A stretch of DNA of 11,327 bases from Propionibacteriaceae bacterium UBA6122 (GCA_002428365.1 DIVW01000009.1:1-11327), one strand, 5' to 3'; shown: positions 1 through 6,942, counted from the first letter of the stretch. Translations and numbers: made by a program. The notes: generated from the sequence alone by a model not told the origin.

Positions 1-484
1 GGTTGACCTCCTTGGCCTGCAGCGCCTGCACTGCCTTGGCCATCGCCAGGTAGGTCTTGCCGGTTCCGGCCGGCCCGATGCCGAACACGATGGTGTGCTT
101 GTCGATGGCATCGACGTATCGCTTCTGGTTCAGCGTCTTGGGCCGGATGGTCTTGCCCCGGGTCGAAAGGATGTCGTGAGTGAGCACCTCGGCCGGGCTG
201 ATGTCGCCAGCAGCCATGCCCAGCACCCGCTCGACAGTGTCAGCGGCCAAGCCCTGGCCGGTGCGCACGATCGTGATCAGCTCGGTAAGGACGTCAGCAG
301 CCACCGTCACCTCGGCCGGCGTGCCGGAGAAGGTGATCTCGTTGCCGCGAACGTGGATCTCAGCGGCCAACTCGCGCTCCAGGATGCGCAGGAACTCGTC
401 GTGCGGTCCCAGCACCGAGACCATGTTGATTGAGGCCGGAATGGCGACGCGACGCTCTGCGGTCGCTTTTACTGGCGGGTTCAG
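1..484 (-). CDS. phoH: PhoH family ATPase (5' part, cut by window edge)
   Basis: Cytosolic PhoH/YlaK-type P-loop ATPase. The family is often encoded beside the rRNA-maturation nuclease YbeY and is linked to RNA metabolism; the exact substrate is not settled. The window shows the N-terminal 161 codons. An N-terminal domain carries the family segment HVRGNEITFSG (residues 44-54). Walker A GPAGTGKT is at residues 137-144, and the frame runs off the left edge. The start is unusual. The frame is closed by TGA at 518-520, and no ATG, GTG or TTG occurs before ATG 424. Homologous sequence (RRVAIPASINMVSVLG, residues 11-26) begins upstream of that ATG. A perfect AGGAGG (490-495) lies 5 nt before CTG 484, so CTG is chosen. 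Starting at ATG 424 would cut off conserved sequence and leave no Shine-Dalgarno. Identity is secure; the start is probable. Confidence 0.9.
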   Translation of the reverse strand, partial: MNPPVKATAERRVAIPASINMVSVLGPHDEFLRILERELAAEIHVRGNEITFSGTPAEVTVAADVLTELITIVRTGQGLAADTVERVLGMAAGDISPAEVLTHDILSTRGKTIRPKTLNQKRYVDAIDKHTIVFGIGPAGTGKTYLAMAKAVQALQAKEVN

Positions 485-489
485 CGGAT

Positions 490-495
490 CCTCCT
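490..495 (-). promoter_or_regulatory. Consensus Shine-Dalgarno for the phoH CTG start
   Basis: The minus strand reads AGGAGG followed by ATCCG and then CTG. This is a full match to the 16S anti-SD complement with 5-nt spacing. It is the main argument that phoH begins at CTG 484 rather than at ATG 424, which has no SD. Confidence 0.7.
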
Positions 496-510
496 GAGTT
501 TGAGGGGACC

Positions 511-516
511 ATCCTA
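511..516 (-). promoter_or_regulatory. Putative -10 hexamer TAGGAT for phoH
   Basis: TAGGAT on the minus strand fits the actinobacterial TAnnnT -10 pattern. It would start a transcript near 504, giving a leader of about 20 nt that contains the AGGAGG and the CTG start. A TTGTGG at 532-537 is a possible but closely spaced (15 nt) -35. The promoter would let phoH be transcribed apart from the iminopeptidase gene just upstream. Inferred from pattern only. Confidence 0.35.
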
Positions 517-545
517 GTCAGCCCACACCCACCACAACCGACCGG

Positions 546-1523
546 TTATTTGCCCGCGAACCGATCGGTGGCGGCCACCAGTTGCCTGGCGATGGCAGGT
601 TCGCTGGCGGCGTGTCCGGCCAGCACCAGGTGATAGTCAGCCTCGGGCCAGGCCCGGTGCAGTGCCTCAGCGGTGGTGACCGGGCAGGGCAGGTCGTAGA
701 GTCCCTGCACGATCACGCCGGGAAGGTGGCGAATCTTGGCGACCTCATCGATCAGTTGCCCTTCGCGCATCCAGCCCGCGTGGACGAAATAGTGGTTTTC
801 GATCCGGGCGAAGGCCAGCGCGAAGCCCGGATCCGAAAACTCGTCCACGTGGGCCTGGGAATACTCCAGGGTCGAGGTCGCTGCCTCCCAGGTGGTCCAG
901 GCGACCCCGGCTGGCAGATGGACGGCCGGGTCGGGGTCGAACAGCAACTCGTGATACTTCGCCACTCGATCACCGCTGAAACCCGCGGACAGCGGCTCAC
1001 AGAAGGAACGCCACCAGAGGGGCGCCAGGTGACCCGCACCGCCGTTGTAGTACCAGTCGATCTCGCTGCGCCGCAGGGTGAAAATGCCGCGCAACACCAG
1101 CTCAGTGACCCGCTCAGGATGGGCTTCGGCATAGGCAAGGCCGAGCGCGCTGCCCCAGGAACCGCCGAAGACCTGCCAGGAATCAATGCCGCGGTCAACG
1201 CGCAACTTCTCCATGTCGGCAACCAAATGCCAGGTGGTATTCGCGCTCAGATCGGCGCCCGGTTCGCTCGCATGCGGCAGGCTCCGCCCGCAACCACGCT
1301 GATCGAAAAGCACCACCCGGTAGCGCTGCGGGTCGAAGTAGCGCCGATAGTTGGCCACGATTCCGCCGCCTGGCCCGCCGTGGACGAACACGACCGGCTT
1401 GCCGTTCGGATTGCCGCATTCCTCCCAGTACACCTGTTGGCCCTCGCCCACCGCCAACCGACCGTGGGCGTAGGGCCGGATCGGTGGGTAGAGGATGTCG
1501 CCGAGCTCGTCCGGGTCAGTCAT
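546..1523 (-). CDS. pip: Proline iminopeptidase (prolyl aminopeptidase, family S33)
   Basis: A 325-aa alpha/beta-hydrolase that removes N-terminal proline from peptides in the cytosol. The oxyanion motif HGGPGGG is at residues 48-54. The nucleophile elbow GGSWGS puts the catalytic serine at 122. The acid is D277 in GLYDLPCP, and the catalytic histidine is H304 in AGHAASEP. The segment DQRGCGRS (74-81) is also typical of the S33 family, and the length matches it. ATG 1523 was chosen because the family-like sequence begins there. The open frame continues upstream to 1808, but that part lies opposite the DUF5709 reading frame and is not family-like. The start overlaps the DUF5709 stop by 8 nt (ATGACTGA). 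No Shine-Dalgarno precedes it, so translation is probably coupled. There is no signal peptide. Confidence 0.93.
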   Translation of the reverse strand: MTDPDELGDILYPPIRPYAHGRLAVGEGQQVYWEECGNPNGKPVVFVHGGPGGGIVANYRRYFDPQRYRVVLFDQRGCGRSLPHASEPGADLSANTTWHLVADMEKLRVDRGIDSWQVFGGSWGSALGLAYAEAHPERVTELVLRGIFTLRRSEIDWYYNGGAGHLAPLWWRSFCEPLSAGFSGDRVAKYHELLFDPDPAVHLPAGVAWTTWEAATSTLEYSQAHVDEFSDPGFALAFARIENHYFVHAGWMREGQLIDEVAKIRHLPGVIVQGLYDLPCPVTTAEALHRAWPEADYHLVLAGHAASEPAIARQLVAATDRFAGK

Positions 1524-1956
1524 CGTCGAAATCGTCGGCTTCGTCGATGATGTGCATCGCGGCTTCTTCGGCAGTGGCGGCGCCACCGTCGATGCCGACA
1601 TCGTGACCAATGCTGCGGGGTTCGTTGTCTTCGCCGGGGATGCCGCCGTTGGCGTCCACCAGCCGTCCGGCTCGGGCCCGGCCCACTTCCCGTTCTTCGG
1701 TTGGATCAGGGTTCCACGGACCTTCGATGACGACTCCGGGTTGCTCCTCCTGCGCGATCCGCATCTCCAGGGTTTCCCCGGTGCGCATCTCGGTGACGGT
1801 GTTGCCAAAACCCTGAGCGGCCGACCAGTTCTCGCCCGTTACGTACCCCTCATCGAGCACGTCGTGCACGCCCCGGTCGACCAGGGTTTCATCTGCCTGC
1901 AACTGGTCGAGCTGCTCGGATTCCTCCGGCACGCTTACGTCGTCATACTCGCTCAT
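1516..1956 (-). CDS. DUF5709 family protein
   Basis: A 146-aa, very acidic soluble protein of unknown function, resembling the actinobacterial DUF5709 family. Family-like stretches are QLQADETLVDRGVHDVLDEG (about residues 18-37), the GFGNT-type segment and the RIAQEE motif near the middle. The C-terminus is a run of aspartates (DDFDDD), and no membrane segment or signal peptide is present. The start at ATG 1956 gives the usual short acidic N-terminus. The frame is open up to 2112, but that extension would run across the intergenic region into the divergent transporter gene. No clear Shine-Dalgarno is visible at 1956. The gene heads a two-gene unit with proline iminopeptidase; the shared function, if any, is unknown. 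Confidence 0.8.
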   Translation of the reverse strand: MSEYDDVSVPEESEQLDQLQADETLVDRGVHDVLDEGYVTGENWSAAQGFGNTVTEMRTGETLEMRIAQEEQPGVVIEGPWNPDPTEEREVGRARAGRLVDANGGIPGEDNEPRSIGHDVGIDGGAATAEEAAMHIIDEADDFDDD

Positions 1957-2099
1957 GCCCCTAGCCTGCCACGGGTTGAGGCGGTAAGCGCCCCGCACGA
2001 GAGCTTCGATAGTTTCCGGCGTGGCTGGGTCGAAAAGCTGGCTGAGGAAACCTGACACCAACGCGCTTACCGGCCGCCAGCGGTCTAGAATCCGCTCTC
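1957..2099. other. Divergent intergenic region with a 10-bp inverted repeat
   Basis: This 143-bp region separates the DUF5709 gene (-) from the Q-precursor transporter gene (+). It carries CGGTAAGCGC at 1982-1991 and its exact reverse complement GCGCTTACCG at 2063-2072. The right copy lies just upstream of the putative -10 at 2086, about where a -35 would be. The left copy is about 26 nt upstream of the DUF5709 start. Paired operator copies for one regulator are possible. The arms are about 70 bp apart, too far for a simple terminator. No RNA gene or riboswitch was recognised. Confidence 0.4.
2086..2091 (+). promoter_or_regulatory. Putative -10 hexamer TAGAAT for a leaderless transporter mRNA
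   Basis: TAGAAT lies 8 nt upstream of GTG 2100, which would place the transcription start at or next to the start codon. No Shine-Dalgarno precedes the GTG, so a leaderless transcript is the simplest reading. No good -35 is seen. Confidence 0.5.
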
Positions 2100-2816
2100 G
2101 TGCCCGACCCAACTGTCATTGACCATCCGCAGCGTAAATCCAGCTATGACCTGGTGCTGGCGACCTTCGTTGGCATGCTGCTGATCTCAAACATCGGCGC
2201 CACCAAACTGATCGCGTTTGGCCCCGATTGGCAGGTGGGCGGGGTGCAGTTGCTGCCACTGATCACCGATGGCGGTGCGATCCTGTTTCCGCTGACCTAC
2301 ATCCTCGGCGATGTGCTGGCCGAGGTGTACGGACTGCGCCGCGCCAATCGCGCCATCATCACCGGTTTCGTGCTGGCGGCGTTGATGTCACTCACCTTCC
2401 TCGCCGTGGACGCCGCCCCGCCGGCCGCGGACTGGCCGAACCAGGACGCCTGGCATGCCGTACTCGGCTTCGTGCCCCGCATTGTGGTGGCCAGCCTGCT
2501 GGGCTACCTGGCTGGCCAGCTGATCAACGCCCTGGTACTGGTGCGCATCAAGCAGCGCTGGGGCGAGCGGCGGCTGTGGGTGCGCCTGATCAGCTCCACC
2601 CTGATCGGCGAGTTCGCCGACACTTTGGTGTTCTGCCTGATCGCCTTCGGCCCACTGGGGAACGTGCTTGGCGGCGATTCGATCAGTTGGCCTGCGCTGA
2701 TCAACTACATCGTCGTGGGTTGGTTGTACAAGGTTGGCGTCGAAGTGCTGTTCCTGCCGGTCACCTATCGGGTGATCGCCGTGATCAAGCGCCGCGAGGC
2801 CACCGGCCAAGCCTGA
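2100..2816 (+). CDS. yhhQ: Queuosine precursor transporter, YhhQ/VUT family (COG1738)
   Basis: A 238-aa inner-membrane protein of the YhhQ family, whose members import queuosine precursors (preQ0, preQ1 or queuine) for tRNA modification. About six hydrophobic segments are visible, near residues 16-40, 49-75, 84-104, 117-149, 160-190 and 196-228. Family marks are ISNIGATK (29-36), a DGGAILFPLTYI stretch (57-68) followed by GDVLAEVYG (70-78), and RLISSTLIGEFADT (162-175). Length is normal. The start is GTG 2100, preceded by a -10-like TAGAAT and no Shine-Dalgarno. The gene is convergent with tgt, the next enzyme in the pathway, 4 bp away, which strongly supports a queuosine role. Which precursor it carries cannot be read from sequence. 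Confidence 0.88.
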   Translation: MPDPTVIDHPQRKSSYDLVLATFVGMLLISNIGATKLIAFGPDWQVGGVQLLPLITDGGAILFPLTYILGDVLAEVYGLRRANRAIITGFVLAALMSLTFLAVDAAPPAADWPNQDAWHAVLGFVPRIVVASLLGYLAGQLINALVLVRIKQRWGERRLWVRLISSTLIGEFADTLVFCLIAFGPLGNVLGGDSISWPALINYIVVGWLYKVGVEVLFLPVTYRVIAVIKRREATGQA

Positions 2817-2829
2817 TCAATCACTTGGC
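2806..2829. terminator. Short inverted repeat over the convergent yhhQ/tgt stop codons
   Basis: GCCAAG (2806-2811) and CTTGGC (2824-2829) are perfect 6-bp arms around a 12-nt loop. The loop contains the palindrome TGATCA and both stop codons lie inside the structure. It could act as a weak bidirectional terminator where only 4 bp separate the two genes. There is no T-run, and arms this short could arise by chance. Confidence 0.25.
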
Positions 2830-4041
2830 GTAGAAGCGGCCAAGGAAGGTCTCGCGGAACTCGGCAAATCGTCCGGCTTCGATGCTGGCGCGAATATCGT
2901 CAACCAACCGGACGGTGAACCGCTCGTTGTGGATGGTTGCCAGCGTTGAGGCCAGCATCTCCTTCGCCTTGAACAGGTGATGCAGGTAGGCCCGGGAATA
3001 GTTGGCGCAGGTGTAGCAGTCGCAGCCCTCCTCCAGGGGGGTGAAGCTGCGCCGGTTGGCCGCCGTGTTCACGTTGTAGCGCCCCTGGGCGGTGTAGATC
3101 GCGCCATTGCGGGCCACTCGCGAGGGCATCACACAGTCGAAGGTGTCCGCGCCAGCGGCGATCGCGGCGAAGAAGTCATCCGGCTCGGAGATGCCCAGCA
3201 GGTGTCGCGGCTTGTCGAAGGGCAGTTCCTCGGCCACCCAGCCCACGATGGTGCCCAGGTTCTCCTTCTCCAGCGCTCCGCCGATGCCAAAACCGTCGAA
3301 ACTGCGACCGTCCACCTCAAGGGCGGCCAGATCACGAGCAGCTTGGCGGCGCAGATCTTCATATTGAGCACCCTGCACCACGCCAAAGAGCGCCTGGTAA
3401 GGCTTGCCGACCCGCTCGGTGGTCTGCCGCTCATGCTCGGCCAGACAGCGCACCGCCCAGGCCTGGGTGCGTTCCAGCGAGCTCTCCTGGTAGCCGCGAG
3501 TGTTCAGCAGCGTGGTGCATTCGTCGAAGGCGAACATGATGTCGGCCCCCAACTCATGCTGAATCCGCATCGAAACCTCGGGAGTGAACCGGTGCCGATC
3601 GCCGTTGAGATGAGAGGTGAAAGTGACGCCTTCGTCATCGACGTGGGCCAGCCGGGTCTTGCCGGGGGCGATCACGTCGTCATCAACCAACCCGGTGGCG
3701 TCCATCGCGAGCACCTTTTTGAACCCAACGCCCAGGCTCATCACCTGGAAGCCGCCCGAATCGGTGAAGGTAGGGCCGGGCCAGTTCATGAAAGTGCCCA
3801 GGCCACCAGCGGCATCGACGATGTCCGAGCCCGGTTGCAGGTAGAGGTGATATGCGTTTGCCAGCACCGCCTGGGCACCAAGCCCGGCGACAGCTTCGGG
3901 CAGGACGGCCTTCACGGTCGCCTTGGTGCCAACCGCGATGAAAGCCGGCGTGCGGATCTCGCCGTGCGGGGTTTGGATCACCCCGGTGCGTCCCAGGCCG
4001 TTCTCCAACACCGCACCAGGAGTGAAGCCGAAATCAGCCAC
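2821..4041 (-). CDS. tgt: tRNA-guanine transglycosylase (queuine/preQ1 insertion)
   Basis: A 406-aa cytosolic enzyme that exchanges guanine-34 of GUN-anticodon tRNAs for a queuosine precursor. The base-binding motif TDSGGFQ is at residues 93-99 (D94), and the nucleophile aspartate is D302 in FDCVMPSR. The zinc site is C340, C342 and C345 plus H371, with the family spacing. The loop FGIGGALEKENLG (251-263) occupies the place of GGLAVGE in the Escherichia coli and Zymomonas enzymes, so precursor preference may differ. The start is GTG 4041, overlapping the rsmE stop by 8 nt (GTGGCTGA). No strong Shine-Dalgarno precedes it, so translation is probably coupled. It is the last gene of the hrcA unit and faces the Q transporter. 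No queA, queG or preQ0-synthesis gene is in the window, consistent with but not proof of salvage. Confidence 0.95.
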   Translation of the reverse strand: MADFGFTPGAVLENGLGRTGVIQTPHGEIRTPAFIAVGTKATVKAVLPEAVAGLGAQAVLANAYHLYLQPGSDIVDAAGGLGTFMNWPGPTFTDSGGFQVMSLGVGFKKVLAMDATGLVDDDVIAPGKTRLAHVDDEGVTFTSHLNGDRHRFTPEVSMRIQHELGADIMFAFDECTTLLNTRGYQESSLERTQAWAVRCLAEHERQTTERVGKPYQALFGVVQGAQYEDLRRQAARDLAALEVDGRSFDGFGIGGALEKENLGTIVGWVAEELPFDKPRHLLGISEPDDFFAAIAAGADTFDCVMPSRVARNGAIYTAQGRYNVNTAANRRSFTPLEEGCDCYTCANYSRAYLHHLFKAKEMLASTLATIHNERFTVRLVDDIRASIEAGRFAEFRETFLGRFYAK

Positions 4042-4768
4042 GCGCTACCAGGGCCTGCAATTGGGCCAGCGCCACCACTCCAGCAGTGGACGTCCGCAGC
4101 ACCGCATCGGCGATGAGCGCGGCCTTGGCGCCAGCATTGGTGAAGGTGGCGACCTCTTCATCAGTCAGGCCGCCTTCGGGGCCGACGATGAACATCACTT
4201 CACCAGCGGTGGGTAGTTCCAGGTCAGCCAGCTTGGTCTGCGCCACCTCGTGCAGCACCACCGTCAACGCGGTCTGCTCGATCCGCAGCGCCAGCTCTGC
4301 AGTAGTCATCGGCATCGCCACCGTCGGCACCCGAAACCGACGCGACTGCTTGGCGGCCTCCCTGGCCGACGTCCGCCAACGGGTGAGCCCGCGTTCGGTG
4401 CGCTCCGGCGACCAGCGCACCACTGAGCGGGTCGACTGCCAGGGCACTATCTCGTCGACCCCCAGTTCGGTCAGCATTTCGACGGCAAGCTCAGCCCGAT
4501 CACCTTTAGGCAGGGCCTGCACTGCCACATAGCGCACCGCTCGGGCTGGTTCCCGCAGGACCTCGGCAATGGTGATGGTGATGCTGCCCTTGTCGGTGGC
4601 GCTCACCGGACCCCGGACCGCAGTGCCATTGCCGTCGCTGATCCAGACCACCTCGCCGGTCTTGATTCGGCGGACGGCGGCCGCGTGATGGCCCTCCTGG
4701 CCGGTGAGACTGACCGCCTTGCCGACCTCGGGGGCCTCCAGGGGGGCCAGAAACAGCGGCTCGGTCAC
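4034..4768 (-). CDS. rsmE: 16S rRNA (uracil-1498-N3)-methyltransferase RsmE
   Basis: A 244-aa SPOUT-class methyltransferase that methylates N3 of U1498 in 16S rRNA using S-adenosylmethionine. The N-terminal PUA-like RNA-binding part spans about residues 1-70 (GQEGHHAAAVRR at 23-34). The C-terminal trefoil-knot domain carries the SAM-site motif GPEGG (196-200) and LRTSTAG (224-230). Many homologues have LRTETA there, and a serine in that position is also met in actinobacteria. The start is GTG 4768, preceded 7 nt away by AAGGAGG (4776-4782). It overlaps the dnaJ stop as GTGA (4 nt), the classic arrangement for coupled translation. The length and motifs are complete. Confidence 0.95.
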   Translation of the reverse strand: MTEPLFLAPLEAPEVGKAVSLTGQEGHHAAAVRRIKTGEVVWISDGNGTAVRGPVSATDKGSITITIAEVLREPARAVRYVAVQALPKGDRAELAVEMLTELGVDEIVPWQSTRSVVRWSPERTERGLTRWRTSAREAAKQSRRFRVPTVAMPMTTAELALRIEQTALTVVLHEVAQTKLADLELPTAGEVMFIVGPEGGLTDEEVATFTNAGAKAALIADAVLRTSTAGVVALAQLQALVARG

Positions 4769-5922
4769 GAGAAGGCCTCCTTCAGCCAGCCGAAGACGCC
4801 TTTGCCGTGTTTGGCCACCGACACCTGCGCACTCGTCTCCGCCCGCGCTTCAGCGAGCTGGGCCAACAAGTCGCGCTGGGCATCGTCGAGCTTGGTTGGG
4901 GTGTCCACGATCAGGGTGATACCGAGGTCGCCCCGGCCACCGGCGCGCAGCCTGGGCACACCGCGACCGGCAATGGCGATGCGCGAATGCGACTGGGTGC
5001 CAGCCGGTATCTGCACCTCGACGCGGCCCTCCTCAACGTCCAAATCGTCGCGCTCAGCCTCCAGGGTGTCCAGCTCAACCACGGTGCCTAAAGCCGCCGA
5101 AGTCATGGGGAGGTGGACGACCATCTCCAGGTCGTCGCCGTTGCGCTTGAAGACCTCGTGCTGAGTGACCCGCAGTTCGACGTAAAGGTCACCGGCTGGC
5201 CCACCGCCGGGGCCGACCTCACCCTGATGGGCCAGGTGCACCCGATTGCCGGAGTCGACGCCGGGCGGAATCTTCACGTTGATGGTGCGATGGGTTCGCA
5301 CCCGACCCTCGCCTGAACACTCGCCACAGGGGTTGGGGATCACTGTGCCGTAGCCGCGGCAGGTAGGACACGGCTGCGCCGTCCGGATCTCACCGAGGAA
5401 GGAACGTTGCACCGCGATCACCTCACCGGCGCCGTGGCAGGTGCCACACTCCACTGGTTCGCTCCCCTGGTTCGCCCCACTGCCAGTGCATTTCGGGCAG
5501 ATCACCGCGGTGTCCACCTTCAGTTCCTTGGTGATACCGAAGGCCGCCTCGGCCAAAGTCAGGTTGAGCCTGGCTAGCGAGTCCTGGCCACGACGCACCC
5601 GCGAACGCGGTCCGCGGGGTGATTGGGCGCCGAACATCGCGTCCACCAGATTGGTGAAGTCGAAGCCACCGGAGCTGAAGCCTCCCTGACCGAAGCCGCC
5701 AGCCCCGCCCATCGGGTTGCCGCCGCGGTCATACATGGCGCGCTTGTTCGGATCGTGGAGCACCTCATAGGCCTCGCCGATCTCCTTGAACTTCTCCGCG
5801 GCATCGGGGGCCTCAGCCACATCGGGGTGGTACTTCATGGCCAGCTTGCGGTAGGCCTTCTTGACCTGCTCCGCGGTGGCGTCCCTTGGCACTCCGAGCA
5901 CCTGGTAGTAGTCAGCGCTCAC
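4765..5922 (-). CDS. dnaJ: Molecular chaperone DnaJ (DnaJ2, hrcA-linked)
   Basis: A 385-aa type I Hsp40 co-chaperone that delivers unfolded protein to DnaK and stimulates its ATPase. The J domain spans residues 4-66 with HPD at 32-34. A Gly/Phe-rich linker follows at about 67-100. Four CxxCxGxG zinc repeats are at 142-149, 159-166, 185-192 and 199-206. The two substrate-binding beta domains follow, to about residue 340. No dnaK or grpE is adjacent. Actinobacteria usually carry two dnaJ genes, and the copy next to hrcA is the second one, so the call is DnaJ2. The start is GTG 5922, 3 nt after the hrcA stop, with GAAGGA (5929-5934) 6 nt upstream. Heat-shock control by HrcA through the upstream CIRCE is expected. 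Confidence 0.96.
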   Translation of the reverse strand: MSADYYQVLGVPRDATAEQVKKAYRKLAMKYHPDVAEAPDAAEKFKEIGEAYEVLHDPNKRAMYDRGGNPMGGAGGFGQGGFSSGGFDFTNLVDAMFGAQSPRGPRSRVRRGQDSLARLNLTLAEAAFGITKELKVDTAVICPKCTGSGANQGSEPVECGTCHGAGEVIAVQRSFLGEIRTAQPCPTCRGYGTVIPNPCGECSGEGRVRTHRTINVKIPPGVDSGNRVHLAHQGEVGPGGGPAGDLYVELRVTQHEVFKRNGDDLEMVVHLPMTSAALGTVVELDTLEAERDDLDVEEGRVEVQIPAGTQSHSRIAIAGRGVPRLRAGGRGDLGITLIVDTPTKLDDAQRDLLAQLAEARAETSAQVSVAKHGKGVFGWLKEAFS

Positions 5923-5925
5923 GCA

Positions 5926-6942
5926 TCATCCTTCAGCTAGATAGCGGCTGATGTAGCGGGCCACCGCCCGTACCGCAGCCATGTTCGATGGGTAGTCCAT
6001 TCGAGTCGGACCGACCACCCCGAGATTCGCCTGCAGGCCGGGCAGCCCGCCATAGCCACTGGCCACCACTGAGGTGGTCCGCAGCGGCTCATAGCTGTTC
6101 TCCTGCCCGATCCGCACCCGCACCTCGCCGGCGCCAGCCACTTCACCCAACAGCTTCAACAGCACGACCTGCTCTTCCAATGCCTCCAGCACCGGACGCA
6201 CGGCCGTCTCATACTGGTCGGCGAAGCGGGTCAGATTGGGCACGCCACCGACAACCACCCGGGTGGAGTGGCTCTCGGTCTGGAGTTGCTTCAGAATTGG
6301 GCAAACGGCATCAGCCAGCGGCTTCAGGGTGGCTGGCAGCTCGGTCAGGAGCAGGTCCAGCCGCTCACACGCTGCGCTCGGGCCCAGCCCAACCAGGGCG
6401 GCATTCAACCGTCCGCGCAGATCAGCGACCTGGGATTCTTCAGCAGTGCCGATGTCGACCGGGTGTTGATCAACCTGACCTGAGGAGCTGACCAGGATCA
6501 GCAGCGCCCTTCCGGGGCTGAGCTGCACCAGCTCGACGTGGCGAAGCGTGGCATTCGACAGCACCGGGTACTGCACGATCGCCACCTGGTGGGTGATCCG
6601 GGCCAGGGTGCGCACCGTCCGGGCCACCAGATCGTCGACGTCGATGGCACCGTCCATGAAGCTCTGAATGGCTCGTCGTTCGGCCACCGACAGTGGCTTC
6701 ACCGCGCCCAGGCGATCAACGAAGAGCCGATAGCCCTTGTCGGTAGGAATACGCCCGGCGCTGGTGTGGGGCTGGGTGATGTAGCCCTCCTCTTCCAGCA
6801 CCGCCATGTCGTTGCGGACGGTCGCCGGGGACACGTCCAGGGCGTAACGCTCCACCAAGGCACGCGAACCCACCGGCTCCTGCATGGACACGTAGTCGGT
6901 GACGATAGCGCGCAGGATGGTCAGCTTGCGGTCGTCGAGCAC
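5926..6942 (-). CDS. hrcA: Heat-inducible transcription repressor HrcA
   Basis: A 338-aa repressor that binds CIRCE operators and releases them on heat shock, depending on GroEL in the species studied. The N-terminal winged helix-turn-helix occupies about residues 1-75. The recognition segment SPATVRNDMAVLEEEGYI is at 38-55, followed by QPHTSAGRIPTDKGYR (57-72). A GAF-like and dimerisation region follows. The C-terminal GVVGPTRMDYP stretch is typical of the family. The start is GTG 6942, with GGAGGGG (6950-6956) 7 nt upstream. A CIRCE lies 22-48 nt upstream of the start, so the operon is autoregulated. It is the first gene of the hrcA-dnaJ-rsmE-tgt unit. Confidence 0.96.
   Translation of the reverse strand: MLDDRKLTILRAIVTDYVSMQEPVGSRALVERYALDVSPATVRNDMAVLEEEGYITQPHTSAGRIPTDKGYRLFVDRLGAVKPLSVAERRAIQSFMDGAIDVDDLVARTVRTLARITHQVAIVQYPVLSNATLRHVELVQLSPGRALLILVSSSGQVDQHPVDIGTAEESQVADLRGRLNAALVGLGPSAACERLDLLLTELPATLKPLADAVCPILKQLQTESHSTRVVVGGVPNLTRFADQYETAVRPVLEALEEQVVLLKLLGEVAGAGEVRVRIGQENSYEPLRTTSVVASGYGGLPGLQANLGVVGPTRMDYPSNMAAVRAVARYISRYLAEG

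Noticed and set aside
561..570. Palindrome ACCGATCGGT near the iminopeptidase 3' end
   Set aside because: It is inside coding sequence, short and GC-rich; chance is enough to explain it and no loop or T-run makes it a terminator.
582..1550. Long plus-strand open frame of 322 codons opposite the iminopeptidase gene
   Set aside because: It lies entirely antisense to a gene with an intact catalytic triad, and its translation shows no recognisable motif; long antisense frames are expected in GC-rich DNA.
1524..1808. N-terminal extension of the iminopeptidase reading frame
   Set aside because: This part overlaps the DUF5709 coding sequence in another frame and looks like Arg/Pro/Ser-rich shadow; S33 family sequence begins after ATG 1523.
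2041..2099. preQ1 riboswitch upstream of yhhQ
   Set aside because: The -10-like TAGAAT ends 8 nt before the GTG start, leaving no leader for an aptamer, and no pseudoknot-like pattern was seen.
1957..2112. N-terminal extension of DUF5709 to 2112
   Set aside because: It would cover the yhhQ promoter and start, and DUF5709 proteins normally begin close to the acidic segment that follows ATG 1956.
2977..4116. 379-codon plus-strand open frame opposite tgt
   Set aside because: Antisense to a complete Tgt with all active-site residues; no family-like sequence in its translation.
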